Below the pieces are notes generated by a model that saw nothing but the letters and a program-made list of their open reading frames with translations, did no database searches and had not been told where the DNA came from. Position numbers and translations under genes: made by a program. Shown one piece after another: positions 1 to 17,705 of a DNA stretch of 64,000 bases. Location of the stretch: NCBI GenBank assembly GCA_963921795.1, contig OY997641.1, positions 54,555,450 to 54,619,449 of the forward strand. Direction: 5' to 3'. Source of the stretch: Nannobrachium achirus (lineage: Eukaryota; Chordata; Actinopteri; Myctophiformes; Myctophidae). Every line of letters starts with the position of its first letter. Positions within the stretch are counted from its first letter, which is position 1.

Positions 1-320
1 GTAAAAGAGACAATGAGAGATTTACATTACAATGGAATGCTCTATAACATATTAATATAGTAGTCCAGTGTGGTCCAGTCTAGCTTGCTGTGAGCTCATG
101 TTAAAGAGCTTCAGCAACAATCAGCGCACCTATATCAACACCTGCCAGTCACAATGTGGGACAGAGTCTCAATTTGGGGGACGCCTGAAAAGTCATGGAA
201 ATGTGGGACTGTCCCTCGCAAAGGGGGACATCTGGTCACCCTATTTCAACCTGTCCTGACAGTGATGTGTTTCACTGGGATGTTAAGCCTATATCACATG
301 CAGAGGAGCATGGCATGCTA

Positions 321-5117
<4,797 letters not shown>

Positions 5118-5196
5118 CTTCAGCTGTCTGAGGAACCAAAGACACGGTGTGACGACGACACACGCAGATCCATGGTGTGGGCGTGTGTGTGAGGCA

Positions 5197-5413
<217 letters not shown>

Positions 5414-5537
5414 ACAGAGAGATACAGAGAGCAACAGGACACAGAGAGAGTTACCGTTGTTTTTTCCAGACCCTTCCCAGTCAATCACACTGGCTCTGAA
5501 CTCTGCAAATAACTCAAAGATAAAGAGAGTGGGTGGG

Positions 5538-5579
<42 letters not shown>

Positions 5580-7199
5580 CGACAGACTGACAGACAGACA
5601 GACAGAGCGAGATGAGAGAAAAAAACTGACAAAGAAACCTACTCCCAGCTTTGCATTTCCAATCCCCAAAGCAGGCATCTATTCTATTAATATAACACAA
5701 CATAATCCCAAAACATAGCCCAGCGGGCACAAACATAAAGATAGTGAATCCATCGCTCGCCAACAACGATCATTCACCAGCTGTCAAGAAATATGAAGAA
5801 ACAGATGTTAATTATAACCAATGCTTCTTACATCACTTATACTCTCTGGTTTGTTTGGCCCAATTTGAGAGGAGTTGTCTTGGTAATGTAAATGTATTAT
5901 AGTGTTTCATGTCATCAGGGAAGTTGGGGCTGAAATTGTGCAATGATCATCAAGTCAGGATCGTGGCGTATGAACCCCCACACATTATTTCTATATTAAA
6001 GTTAAAGCTGCCAGAATATCTGGCTGTCACGTCTCACAAACAGGATCCAAAAGTCAGTCTCCCACTTTCCGGGTCGAATGTTCCATATGTATATAGTGAC
6101 TCCCGCTTGGCCGGGCGCTCCAAAAAAGAACACATTTGGCTGATGTGTTCAAGGGTGGGAGCTGGGAGGCCTCTGGCCGGGCAGGCAGGCAGGCAGGGAG
6201 GGTGATCTCTGTCACTGCATTCTTTTAGGGTTTTAGGTTGGTTCGGGGCACCTGTACGCAGGGAGCAGAACTGCCTATAGCGTGTTCCTCCACACATTAC
6301 GTCCCCAGTGAAAAAGTCCTCTCTGTCAGGTGAAAAGAAGCAGCTGGTGAGGTCACATGTGGCGGAGGAGACGGCCTACACCCTCTAGGGTGGGACTACA
6401 TGGGGGAATTTGGAATTGGCATAATGACTAAGGAGATAATAAGACATGGAAAAAGAGAACGAAACACTGTGCCATTCTGTACTCTTGTTGTTACTTACGG
6501 TATGTAATGTAGCACATGACACTAGTGTTTGCCTAACTTTCCCAGATGTCATTTTGTTTATAGAGCACTAAAGTTATGGACTGCTTCACACAGCATAAAA
6601 AATCACACCCGTGTGATGCTCAGGCTAGACTGACAGCACCCTCTCTGGTCACTCAATGGTAGTCTGGCTACACATTCCTCAGGCTACACATTCCTCAGGC
6701 TACATATACTTCAGGCTAAATACACGGACGCACGCATACCCACACACACAGCCACGTATAGGAGCGGTCTACCACCGCTCAAAAACTGCAAACACACAAC
6801 AGCAATGCAACAACAGGCACACATTTATGTTAACTTAACATTAATTAGTTTAAGGAGTCATTAGATATCCCCGTTTTACTGTAATTACCGGTAGTTAGTT
6901 GGGTCCCCAGATGAGCATAAGAACACACTCTTAAAAGAATCACACCCACTGTGAAGTGAGTGGTGCTATTTATTATTTAATTTCATTAAGTGTTCAAAAA
7001 GCTTCACACTGTAGAGCTTGTAGATCGACTATTTTAACATTTGTTTTGTTTTTAAGCAGACTATATGGCTACTTTGGGACCCTTGGCATAGAAATGTATG
7101 GGAACCCCCTGACCTAAGGGTTGGGCCAGATGGAGGCTTAGTTGTTTTTCTAACCCAAGACAAGGATAAATAGGAGAGAGAGAATGAGGATGGGTGCCA

Positions 7200-7640
7200 G
7201 GGGCAGGCACGTGCACACATAGACATCAAAGGGGGCTTGAGCCCCTGCCCTTTTACCCGTCTGTAAAAAGTTCCCTCTCCAGACCATGAATGCAGTTTTA
7301 CGGTGAAAGAAATGCAAATGCCCTCTTTCCATGCCATACCTGAAGGCAGCATTCAAGAGAATTGCCTTGTCCAAACTCTCCTGAACTTGAATGCAGCATA
7401 TCTTATGTTGAAAGAATTGCCCTCTCTGTAAAAATACAGGCCTTACGCCACATCTCCAGTATTGACTGACTGGACAATGGTTAGTTTAATGTGGTATCAA
7501 GCACCGAAAATAGCCGACCTCCAAGCTCACAACGTTGTGAGCTTGGAGGTTCGGCTATTTTCGATATTTTCACCAAACGGCCCTTTTAGAGATTTCAGCC
7601 CCTGCCTCTCTAACATTCTCTGCACGTCCCTACTCCCTGC
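7200..7640. mobile_element. MITE family E, copy 1
   Basis: CAGGGGCAGGCACGTGCAC near 7199 pairs loosely with CTCTGCACGTCCCTACTCCCTG near 7620-7640. A related sequence starts at 48228. A palindrome at 7505-7563 (AAAATAGCCGACCTCCAAGC and its complement) lies in the right half. The ends are inferred from the second copy. Confidence 0.5.
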
Positions 7641-8047
7641 CAGGGGGTGGAGATGGGTTATTGGGTTTTCGGTGTAGCTACAACAGAAGACAGGGGTCTT
7701 TCTTTCGTCCAGACAAAGTGAACCTGATAGGAAGCAGGCTCTTTCTTGGCTGTGGTTCTGAGTCTGACCCCCCGACAGATGACCTCCACACACTCTGGGG
7801 TCAGGGCTTAGCAGCCAGAGACAAGAGTTACTGACCTTGTAATCCTCCTTCATCCTTCCTGCTCCCCGGGACACAGCAGGAGACCACTTCTCCTCAACCA
7901 CCGAGACCACTCTCTCTCTCCACTGCAGGGACGTGCTGGCCATTGGGAAAAGCGGGACAACTCCCGAACGGCCGGTTCATTCCCGGCCGGTCCAGACCGT
8001 CCTTCGTACCATTTTGGGGGCTGGGCGGCCAACAAAGTAAATGGTCA

Positions 8048-8293
8048 CTGTCGGGTGGAAACCTTGTATCTCCAAGTTTCAAATTTGTACATTTTTTCGT
8101 AAAGCAAAGCCCTGCTTCATCATACAAGGCCGTCGCACAAAAGTAGTGAAAACAGCAGATCTACAAGCACACAACGCCTCGCGGTGCGAGGCGTTGTGTG
8201 CTTGTAGATCGGCTGTTTTCACTAGTTTAAACCATTTTTAAAATGATAAATACTAAACAAACGGTTTTGGACATACAAGGTTTCCACCCAACA
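8048..8293. mobile_element. MITE family C, copy 2, with central palindrome
   Basis: The termini TGTCGGGTGGAAACCTTGTAT and ATACAAGGTTTCCACCCAACA form a near-perfect inverted pair. The central hairpin (about 8142-8224) has arms AGCAGATCTACAAGCACACAACGCCTCGC and complement. It is better preserved than copy 1. Confidence 0.8.
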
Positions 8294-8380
8294 ACAACGA
8301 AATATAACTCATGTACAGTAATTGGCCCACTGGCTTGTCACTTGTCATGATCTGAAACGGCAAATCTTTGAGTAGCAGCA

Positions 8381-8412
8381 GCGCTATAGAGAGAGATCTC
8401 TCTCTATAGCGC
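8381..8412. repeat. Perfect 32 bp palindrome
   Basis: GCGCTATAGAGAGAGA is followed directly by its exact reverse complement, with no loop. It is unrelated in sequence to the GATCTACAAGC palindromes nearby. Confidence 0.95.
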
Positions 8413-9607
8413 GCAATGAGGGCCTCTACAACTCTTTTTCCCGGGCTGAATCAGGGGCCCAGCACGTCCCTGCTCCACTGTCTCCCAAATGAAGTCAAGA
8501 TGATTCTTAATGAGATGACTTACATCTGAGTCACAACATGTTGCGCTGCCCACGATTAAGCCAGGGCTCGATATGATAGATAACACCATTTTCTTTCTCT
8601 CTAATTAATCATTCTTTTTGTTTTTTTTATCGGCAACCCTGCTGTCGGAGACATCACATGAGTTGTCTTCTGGGTCCTGACCAAAAATGGTTGACAATAA
8701 TTGGCCTTAAACCGCCTGTAAAGCCGTGAAGATCACTCATCTCATTTCAAGATGATTTGAAAGGTTTAGCTCATGACATGTCTTCCGGGAATCCAAACGC
8801 ATACAGCCCTTTTAGACTTGATTAGCATGACCTAAAATGAATAAAGTAAACCTCAAGTTTATGACAACTGTACCACACAGCGTTGTGAATTACTGTAAAT
8901 ATAGAGTCGCCACAACCCATTCGTTTACAGTAAGTTTTCAACAATTAACCAAGAAACATTAAAGTTCCCCTAATCCAATGTAGAATTGTTCCTTAACCAC
9001 ATGAACCATAGCATCCGTATTCAGGGCTTGTCAGGCGAACATTTGGCAAAATACCGTGCAAACGTTCTGTGAGAATAGCTTATCCGCATGTGTCACAAGT
9101 TCGCAACGCATCACAATGTGTCATGATGTGGGCTTGTAGCTCTGCTGTTTGGTGTGGAGGGAAAACTACAGTATAAGTCTCATAGGAGGGCTGTGGACAT
9201 TCCAGCTACACGTTTTCACAAATAGAAATCCTGCCGTTTCTATTTGCTTGGATTCACAATACATGTCACTGGTAGGAGGGTTTCTGAATTGTCCACAGCC
9301 CTCCTCTGAGACGAGGTAGACAAAGATGGTATTATGAACATTTGTGAGGACCAATTATATGAAGATATAAGTCGTCCTTTAAGTACTTCTTCCACCACTG
9401 CTGTTGGTATTGCCCTTTAAACAAGTGAGACCTTATTATGGCAATATTACATTAGGAAACGTTGGGATGACATAAACAATAAGCCATATTAATACACTTC
9501 TTTATTCAGACAGACACTCCATTCAGTCCTGTTGTGGCAAACCAACAAGGACGTCATGGAAACAAAGCCTCCTCAATTTGATCCCCACACAGATGTGATC
9601 AGCTTGA

Positions 9608-9610
9608 GTG

Positions 9611-9650
<40 letters not shown>

Positions 9651-9680
9651 TGTGTGCGTGCGTGCGTTTGTGTGTGTGCA
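9608..9680. repeat. (GTGC)n/(GT)n microsatellite
   Basis: Tandem GTGC units with minor GT interruptions. Confidence 0.95.
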
Positions 9681-9847
9681 CTCCGTGACACAATGTCATC
9701 TCTTGCCACTGCAGTAAATCCTTCCGGAAATTCCTCCGACCTCGCTTCTCCACCCCATCAGTCGGGACTCTTCAGGGATCGAGGACACGCAGACTATGGT
9801 TTCTAGCATTTCACAACTTGGCCTCACAGTCCCACTAGAATCTAGAA

Positions 9848-9884
9848 TCTAAAAGAGGATCTAGTGACTAGATCCTCTTTTAGA
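9848..9884. repeat. 37 bp hairpin, 18 bp arms and 1 base loop
   Basis: TCTAAAAGAGGATCTAGT, one G, then its exact reverse complement. Confidence 0.93.
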
Positions 9885-10254
9885 GAGGAGCAAGAACTGG
9901 GAAGAAGAGGTTGAAAAGGCATTCTCAGGTGGTCCACAGGAAAACAGAGTGATGATGTTAAGAAATTCTCCACAGTCACGCATTTAGTTGATTTTCTTTG
10001 TGACAACTGTGTAGGTAGACTGATGCAAAATGTCAGTTAACCAATTCATATTAAGAAAAAGAGATGCAAGCAGGACCAGAATGGAAACAAGCCCTATCCT
10101 TTTAGCATTATTCCAAACTGTGTGGATGAAGTATTCAATCAATCAAAAAAAGGGAAAGTAAAACTAAAAATCTTTATTGTGGCATAAGTTAACACACCAA
10201 CATGGTATAACCAACTGGTAATTGTCACTTCTTTCTTCTCCTCCTGATTTCTTT

Positions 10255-10258
<4 letters not shown>

Positions 10259-10304
<46 letters not shown>
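10259..10304. repeat. (GT)n microsatellite
   Basis: Uninterrupted GT dinucleotides after a T run. Confidence 0.95.
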
Positions 10305-10306
<2 letters not shown>

Positions 10307-11599
10307 CGGATCCCTTCTTTGTTTCTTCAGTGTTTGTTCCCATTGATACCTGTATACTAGACGCACCAGCAGCACTGTGTGTGTATTACTTTTATCTCCT
10401 GTGAGCACCTGCATGGTTGTTTTAAAACATTTTAACTGAATTTTACTTGTATATTGTCATAATAGTCTATCCATTCTCCATTACATATTTTCATGAGTTT
10501 AGAAAAAAAGACAATATAATATACATAATACATCATTATTTTGCGGCTTCAATGCGGGAGTTTGAGCAATGTCTTTTTTGGGGTCAATCAGTGCTCTAGT
10601 CCTGGCACGTTTGGAGAATGGCGCCATTCTCTGACTGGCATCCTCCCCATAACCACTTAAAACCTATATTTCATTGACCAATGACTGGGGTCCCCCAAGG
10701 GCTTGGTTGACTCATTTTTTCCCTACAACCAACTCTCTTCACGTAAAATAGCCAATATACAAGCTGACAACAAGTCGCGTTGACACGTGTTGTGTGCTTG
10801 CTTTGCCTATTTTCACTCAATGTTCAACTATTGGTTCCTATTACATTTTATGTTGTTCTTTGCTCTTTAACTTGTCTAGTATGTAAATTGTATGACTGTG
10901 TAAGTGTTGTGGTCTCTGGTACCCCTCAATATATGACACTCAGTTTATTCATATTTGCACTCATATTATTTGGACCACAATGGAAATAAGCTCTCAAGCT
11001 TCCTTGTGTTTTATCCTTTTGACAGATATGTACAAATATGTGATCATGTGATGTGTATGCACGTTTTGTCAATAATAATCAATCAACATCATGCCCAGAA
11101 TAGGGACATGTAGTTAACGAAACCACATGAATCCCACATGAATCATTTGTAGTTTGTTCAATATAGCCATGTTGTTTATTTTCAACCCTCTCATTTCAGT
11201 TGAAAATACATCCACACATGTATACGGATGCATAAATTCTCCAGCGCCTCATACTCGTAGGACTTAACATCGAGCTGTGTGGGGTGATTACAATGCACTG
11301 TTTAAGCCAAAGGGACTCGCCCCAGTGACTCCAGAAGAGTCCAGATGTGGACACAGATGGGATGTCATCACTTAGCTTGATGTTCCTGTGGTCGCTGTGC
11401 ACAGTAAGTGCTTGGACAGTGGAGGAGCTGAGATGCTCCCATGCCCCACTGTGGGTGACGCTTAATTGTAAATGTGGAAGTGATTAGTGCTGTGGAAGAA
11501 AAGCAATGAGAGAATGTGAGACAGTGAGAGAATGTGAGACAATAGAAGATGCAATTAAGTTTCATCAAAACCACCCGTCTACAAAAGGAATACAAGTAA

Positions 11600-11735
11600 C
11601 TATACTAGTAAGACGCCTCAGGGCGACAAGCGAACTTGCCCTTTAGGGTGAGGTCACGCTACAAGTGATGTGGACATCAGGGATCTCCATATATGGGCAT
11701 AAAAGGGAGAGTGGCAAACCCATAGACCGTAACAA
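11600..11735 (+). mobile_element. LTR-like fragment related to the LTR near 15.6-16.5 kb
   Basis: It shares AGTAAGAC..C..AGGGCGA.AAGCG with 15617-15645, and a stretch GACATCAGGG.TCTCCATATATGGGCATAAAAGGGA with 16014-16048. Probably another decayed LTR of the same family; ends not defined. Confidence 0.5.
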
Positions 11736-11811
11736 TGTGTACACATCTACAGACGGACGGACACGGACAACTGTGAAGTCTCACATTTGTCGTATTAATT
11801 CAGATGTTTTC

Positions 11812-11887
11812 TCTCCTCTCCTCTCCTCTCCTCTCCTCTCCTCTCCTCTCCTCTCCTCTCCTCTCCTCTCCTCTCCTCTCCTCTCCT
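11812..11887. repeat. (CTCTC)n pentanucleotide repeat
   Basis: About 15 tandem TCTCC-type units. Confidence 0.95.
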
Positions 11888-12024
11888 TTCCCGCTGACCT
11901 TGGTTGATCTACCTCTTCCACAGAGTCTAGAAATATCCAATGGATTTGACCCATCACCCCCTCACCTTTCATCCTCTGCCAGCCCGGGGCATTCTACCCG
12001 CTGCCTCGACCCCATCCATCTTTG

Positions 12025-12159
<135 letters not shown>

Positions 12160-13154
12160 CGTCCTCGTGAGAGCCAGAGGGGCCACATTCTTGTCTCCAT
12201 GCCCAGCTGATTGGGTCAAAAGCTCGGTGAAGACGACATCCATCCTAAGTTCCTAACCCAAGACGTGACGGTTGTATGGAAACCCAGTGATATATTACAG
12301 GAGACAGGGCAGGAAATTAACAGTTTTTTTACCTAATTGGAAAGGTTTTGTGTTCAGTGTTGGAAATTCCTTTCTTCAAAGCAGACATGCCCTAACCTGG
12401 CAGAATTATGTTGTAATATGGAAATTAGCTTTATTTCCAATTAACATGCTGAGGATTCTTGCACCTACAGTATATGATCCTGACATCAGGAGTATGCACT
12501 GTGATGATCATTGTTGTTTCATTTTTTTGTTTGTTTTTTGTGTCCTTCCTTCTGCAATATTGAGGGGTCTGTTGCATGTCAAATTACAGTGTTTCACAAT
12601 CTCTTGAAACCTTCAACCATTGTCTCGAGACTTTAAAAAACAAAAACACATTTTTAAACTACATTCATAAAACCTGACTCAACAATCAAACCATGGTTTC
12701 AGATCATACACACAGCTAGTCAACACAACAGCGCATTCATGAAAGAAATGTTTATTGTATATTATAGTAAATGCATTTTGCAATTAAAAGAAAAGTATAT
12801 AGTAATCACTGATCACTATGTATTGTTAATACAACAAGTAATGCAGTACTGGATGTCTGTATATATTCAACACTTAAAAACACAAAGCCTAAAGAACAAA
12901 GAGGACTCAGAGCATGTCTTTTTGCTGGGTCTGGCCAGAGAACTTGATCCACATCACATGCTATGCTCCTTGCCAGGCAACGGGGGAAAGAACGGCAGGT
13001 GTGCCAGCCCAGATCCAACCTTGACTCTACACCCCATATACCTACTGTATGTCACTACCTGGGTCAATTATTTTGCCTGTAGAGAGGTTTTCCCTCTTTC
13101 CTTCTCTCTGGCTCTTTCTAGGTCATCCTTGATTGAGCCCTGCAGCAGCATTTC

Positions 13155-13350
13155 AGCATTTAGAGCGGTCGCTTGGGAACTTCCCAGTTAAAAGTGTTCT
13201 TGAGCGAGACACTGAACCCCTAATTGCTCCCCATGAGCAATTAGTGCATGGTTTCCTCCGCTATATCGGTGAATGTGTGTGTGAATGTAATGCACAATCT
13301 TGGATAAAGGCACTATATAAATGCATCGTTTATCAATTGATGTGCCTGAT
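13155..13350 (+). mobile_element. Possible 3' tail of a fish retroposon
   Basis: The text GAGCGAGACACTGAACCCCTAATTGC... to GGATAAAGGCACTATATAAATGC resembles a dispersed tail very common in teleost genomes. Family assignment uncertain. Confidence 0.4.
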
Positions 13351-15972
13351 GTGGCCTCTTTGTGCCACCTTATGTTCAGTCTAATCGCTTTGAGACAAGT
13401 GTGAACCTTTTTTTTTCTTTTTCGCATAAACAATAACAAATGTGCTGTACTTGTGTTTAAACTTTGTACCCTTGCTTGTTTGTACCATTTACAAGTGCAT
13501 GCATATTGTGTTTAAGGTTTTAAGGCCATTGAATGGGGTTTTGTGTTTTACTCATATAAACCCTATAGCATCCCTAATCTGGACATGTCATGAGGCAACA
13601 TTCAGCGGAAAAGGGCATTCGGCAAAGAATAGACAAATATTCAGTGATAACAGCAGATCTACAAGCTCAAGTGCGCTTGTAGATCTGCTATTTTCGCTAC
13701 AGTATAAATTTGACCTACAAAGAAGTAGGGTTTGAGTGAGTAACAATTCAGAACAAAAGTATAATCCCAGGAGTGAGGCACCTCGCAGCTTTTCATGAAT
13801 GTTTAACAACATGAACCCTATCATCCCTATTCTGGGCAAGTCATAATAATAGGCAAAGATCTGGTCGAGAAAAGGAGGGGATCAAGTATAGACTCCTGGG
13901 GGACATGAACAAAGTAAGTTGGTTAACAAAATGTTCCTATATTTCACGCTGTTAGCAATTCTGAAGCTTATTAATATTAACCCATTTTGGGCAGGATCCC
14001 CCTTTGGTGTTTGTGGGTTCTTGTTGCTACCATATGTACAGTATAGCAGCATAAAGATTTTGTAAGTTTTCCAGAAAACTTAGGTCATGATTTAGAAGGT
14101 GTTTTTAGAATCAGCCCCAGTCCTATTTTTTCCTGCTCAACCTGATTATCTGGGAAAGGAATCTATTTCACTGCCTACTAGCCTTATGACTACAAAGCCA
14201 CTTGCCAACTAGTAGCATCTGAAACAATCTGTATGGTGTCTTTGCTCAGGTTTATGGCTGAACAGTATTAAGCTAATCTGAGACTGAGGGGATCATTCAG
14301 CCCTGACTTATCTCAACGCAGTAACCCATGATGACACTGGTTTCATTCACTTTCAGATTGAACTGAGGATTTCACTACTATTTGATTCCTGCAATCTCTT
14401 TCTATCCCTCTCTCCTTCTTCTTTTGTTTCCTTTCTTTTTTTTTTATTAAAAAAATAAAAATACACACAATTTAGTGTCTTGTCTGATTCCTCAACACCC
14501 ATTTCTGTGTTGCCACTGCTGTTGTGATTAAAAGCGTCTGCTAAATGCCTAAACTGCAAACTGTAACTGTAAACTGTTGTGCCCTAGCTGGCTCACCTGC
14601 CAGTGAGTGAGGAGCCCCCACCGGGAGGACAAAATGCCTCCGTTCACCACCCCCTTCGGGATGAAGTGATTTCGATCCCCTATCAGCGCTATTCAACCTG
14701 CGGCCTGTGAGCCGCATGCGCCCCCTGCGGCATGTCTATTCGGCCCGCCATGGTCATACAAGAAAATAGATATATTTTGTCTACTTTCAGTGTGGACGAA
14801 TAATTTCTGATGTGATTGTTCCAAAAGAAGAAACTTCATAATTTCATCATTAATCATTCCATGACAATCTTTTTGTTCAATGAGGTTTGGCCTTATAGAT
14901 GTAAATGTGTACTCATATAGTGTGTTCCAAAATAGGACCATCATTTTTGGCTTGCAGACCCTGGACTTTTGGTGTTTTGCTGAGTAGCGGCAGAGCCATC
15001 TTAGGTTGGGCAGCCCTGCCCTAGACTTTGTGATGGTGGGCAGGTATTTTACCCCTGCGCCACCCGAGCACCCTTTCTCTCATATCCTCTCCAATTCTCC
15101 TCTCATAATTATGCCCTGCTCAGCCAAGATTCCTAACCCCACAGCCAAATTGTGTCAGCGCTTGTGGGATTCTCCAGCAAATACATCATAGGGTGGGCCC
15201 TCGTCCTTGCATCCCCAGTGTTCTCAAAAACACGTGCGGCCTCTAAATATAACTCTCGGTTAGTAGCAAACATTGATTTTAAGTCGTATCCAAGGATCAT
15301 GGTTCAAATGACATGAGACAGTTGACTCTGTGATGCTGTCTCTGTGAGGATCGATCAACAGCCTCCAGTTCAACGGCTCATTAAAGTACCACTGGCCACG
15401 TGAATGCTGAAAGTCTGTGGAACGCTGACTTCTGTCAGTGCAAGAAAGAGACAGGGATGGAACAAAATGTCTATAAAGGCAGCATGGTGTACCCTCTTGA
15501 AACACTGAAAACTGACTTTTTCAACATGTTTGATGTTTCACACTGACTCAGTGTCACTGAGGTCTGGCGTTTTTGTTGAGGGAGAACAAAGTCATGAATG
15601 AGCCAGTATATTAAACCAGTAAGACACCCTAAGGGCGAGAAGCGCCCTCACCCTCATGGGCACGTGCACGGCTGCACACATCTGCCTGGGTGACAGCAGA
15701 CTGCTGGGCGAGCACTGGTGCTTTGGCATGGGATCAACTTTCCCTCTGCGTCCTAAAATAAATATTGGCACTTTGGCTACAGTGTGTGTGTCCGCTTCTT
15801 TGTCTTTTAAAGACTATTAATGGGATCAACTTTGACCAAAAAATGCACAGACCTGGTTGGTTGTTTAAGTTGGACAAAATGTGGCTAAAAGGGCCGTATT
15901 TTCCCAAATATGGAGATGACTGACGTCTGACACCATGTTTGATGTCATAGACCACATGAGACTCACAAATTA

Positions 15973-16470
15973 TGTTCATATGGGCATTCCTAAATATAGG
16001 CATAAAATTGATGACATCAGGGCTCTCCATATATGGGCATAAAAGGGACATGGACGGAATTCATTTGCAAGTGTGACTTGCGTCTGGTGAGCTGGGATGA
16101 GATGATGTCAGAAGTATTGTCCATACAGTATCAGGAATCTCCATATATGGTCATAAAAGGAAAGGACTGCTGGTGGACAGGCGGTACAGCCATAACTATA
16201 TAAAGCTTTCCCAATGCAGCTATGCAGAACTATGGAGTGTCTTGTCTAACCTCAATGTGTTGTCATTGCATCAGGCACAAACCAATCAGTCACTACTAGA
16301 TATACAGTACTTGTAGTACGGGAGACTACTGGAACGTGATCTGTTATGTGTATGTGTTTGGCTGGCTGCTGTACACACACAAGTGCCTCCGGTGCCTGAC
16401 TCATTGATTGAATAAAACCGTAGTTTGAATTTAAACAGAAGTGATTCTTTACAAAGTTAAGAAGTCAACA
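15973..16470 (+). mobile_element. Candidate LTR (promoter, poly(A) signal, 3' boundary)
   Basis: The right boundary is well supported: it ends ...AAGTCAACA and is followed at once by an 18 bp primer binding site. A TATA box CTATATAAAG (16196-16205), more upstream CATAAAAG motifs (16033, 16151) and an AATAAA (16411-16416) are spaced as in U3-R-U5. The left boundary is inferred: TGTTCAT at 15973 forms a TGTT...AACA pair with the right end, and ATTA precedes it at 15969-15972, matching ATTA at 17702-17705. Other left ends are possible. Confidence 0.6.
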
Positions 16471-16488
16471 TGGTGTCAGAAGTGGGAT
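16471..16488 (+). other. Primer binding site, tRNA-Leu type
   Basis: TGGTGTCAGAAGTGGGAT is the complement of ATCCCACTTCTGACACCA. That resembles the 3' acceptor/T-arm end of animal tRNA-Leu plus CCA. It lies immediately after a sequence ending CA, exactly where an LTR retrotransposon PBS belongs. Confidence 0.75.
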
Positions 16489-16534
16489 GATATACAATAG
16501 TATTATAAAGTGCTGCTATCTTGACCTTGATATA

Positions 16535-17476
16535 ATGGCGGTGTCTTCTCTAAGTCGAGCTCTGCGGCGGACGTTGTCTCTGTCCCAGTCTACTACTCTG
16601 CTGTCCTCGCAGGTGCTGGGACAGGCTGTGCACAGAACTCACAGCATCCTCAACACTACACAGTCACCAGTAACTGTCCTGGGCACATCAGCACCATGCA
16701 GAGGCTTCCTCACAACGGCTGCAGTGGAGCAGAACCGGAGAGACTGGAAGGAGACGCAGAAGGCAGGGAAATACACCATCAAACCCCTTGGGATGAGGAA
16801 GACAGGGGGCAGAGATGTCTCAGGAAGGATACGGACACATGGCATTGGAGGTGGACACAAACAGTTATATCGCTGGCTAGACATCCATCGACTTCCCCTT
16901 GACGCAGGCAAAGGCAACCAGGTCTTTGAAGAGAAGGTTGTTGAAGTCCGTTATGACCCATGCAGATCTGCAGATATTGCTCTTGTAGCCGGGGGCGAAA
17001 AGAAGCGATGGATCATTGCTACAGAGAACATGCAGACTGGAGATATCATCAAAACATCTTCAGTTATTGGACGCATGGCAGTTTCAGCCAGTGAGGGCGA
17101 TGCCTACCCACTGGGAGCTCTTCCTGTGGGTACGTTGGTGAACAGCCTGGAGCTATACCCAGGAAAAGGAGCTGAATACATACGTGCTGCAGGCACATGT
17201 GGCGTACTGCTCCGAAAAGTCAATGGAACCGCCATCGTTCAGCTCCCTTCAAAACAGCAGGTTCAGGTACTGGAGACCTGCACGGTAACTGTGGGCCGCG
17301 TTTCCAATGTCGATCACAATAAGCGGATCATTGGCAAAGCGGGTCGTAATCGGTGGCTCGGCATTCGTCCTTCGAGTGGCTTGTGGCAGAGGAAGGGCGG
17401 CTGGGCGGGACGCAAGATCAAACCATTGCCACCCATGAAGAGCTACGTCAACTTGCCCTCGGTTGCAGCAAAATAA
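16535..17476 (+). CDS. MRPL2: Mitochondrial large ribosomal subunit protein uL2m, intronless copy
   Basis: A single uninterrupted frame of 313 codons, close to the length of vertebrate MRPL2 (about 305). Residues 1-60 are rich in R/S/T and lack acidic residues, as in a mitochondrial targeting sequence. The uL2 core follows: [23 protein letters not shown] (about 91-113), the counterpart of the bacterial GR..GRIT.RHRGGGHK motif in the RNA-binding domain. The C-terminal domain includes [13 protein letters not shown] (267-279), the SH3-like, peptidyl-transferase-proximal segment. The protein should bind mt-rRNA in the large mitoribosomal subunit. Vertebrate MRPL2 is normally multi-exonic, so this looks like a retrocopy; it is intact, with no stops or frameshifts. 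An in-frame ATG at 16487, overlapping the PBS, could add 16 residues; I prefer 16535 because [13 protein letters not shown] begins the targeting sequence. The upstream LTR could supply transcription. Confidence 0.85.
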   Translation: MAVSSLSRALRRTLSLSQSTTLLSSQVLGQAVHRTHSILNTTQSPVTVLGTSAPCRGFLTTAAVEQNRRDWKETQKAGKYTIKPLGMRKTGGRDVSGRIRTHGIGGGHKQLYRWLDIHRLPLDAGKGNQVFEEKVVEVRYDPCRSADIALVAGGEKKRWIIATENMQTGDIIKTSSVIGRMAVSASEGDAYPLGALPVGTLVNSLELYPGKGAEYIRAAGTCGVLLRKVNGTAIVQLPSKQQVQVLETCTVTVGRVSNVDHNKRIIGKAGRNRWLGIRPSSGLWQRKGGWAGRKIKPLPPMKSYVNLPSVAAK

Positions 17477-17627
17477 CATGGACAATATCAATTTGACTCT
17501 GGATACTGTATGTTTGGGACTGGAATTGACACCACCAGGTCTCACTTGACAAATGTAAAAAGCTGGAAGCTGGAACTCGGAATGGAATATAGTTTGTCAT
17601 TAAAATCATGTAATGAGTGACAAATAT

Positions 17628-17633
17628 AAATAA
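17628..17633 (+). terminator. Poly(A) signal of the MRPL2 copy
   Basis: AATAAA lies 150 bp after the stop codon; ATTAAA follows at 17671. Either could direct cleavage, and there is no long A tail before the flanking 17 bp repeat. Confidence 0.55.
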
Positions 17634-17684
17634 AGGGAAATGTTTGTTTGTACAGAAGATTAAGAACTTTATTAAACACAAAAG

Positions 17685-17701
17685 AAGTTAAGAAGTCAAC
17701 A
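17685..17701 (+). repeat. 17 bp direct repeat of the LTR end after MRPL2
   Basis: AAGTTAAGAAGTCAACA is identical to 16454-16470. It can be read as a truncated 3' LTR (U5 end) or as a target-site duplication; see findings. Confidence 0.85.
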
Positions 17702-17705
17702 ATTA

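Noticed and set aside
16454..17701. Simple LINE-type retrogene with a 17 bp target duplication
   Set aside because: Considered seriously, but the PBS lies just inside the upstream repeat and no poly(A) tail precedes the downstream one; the LTR template-switch model explains both better. It remains the main alternative.
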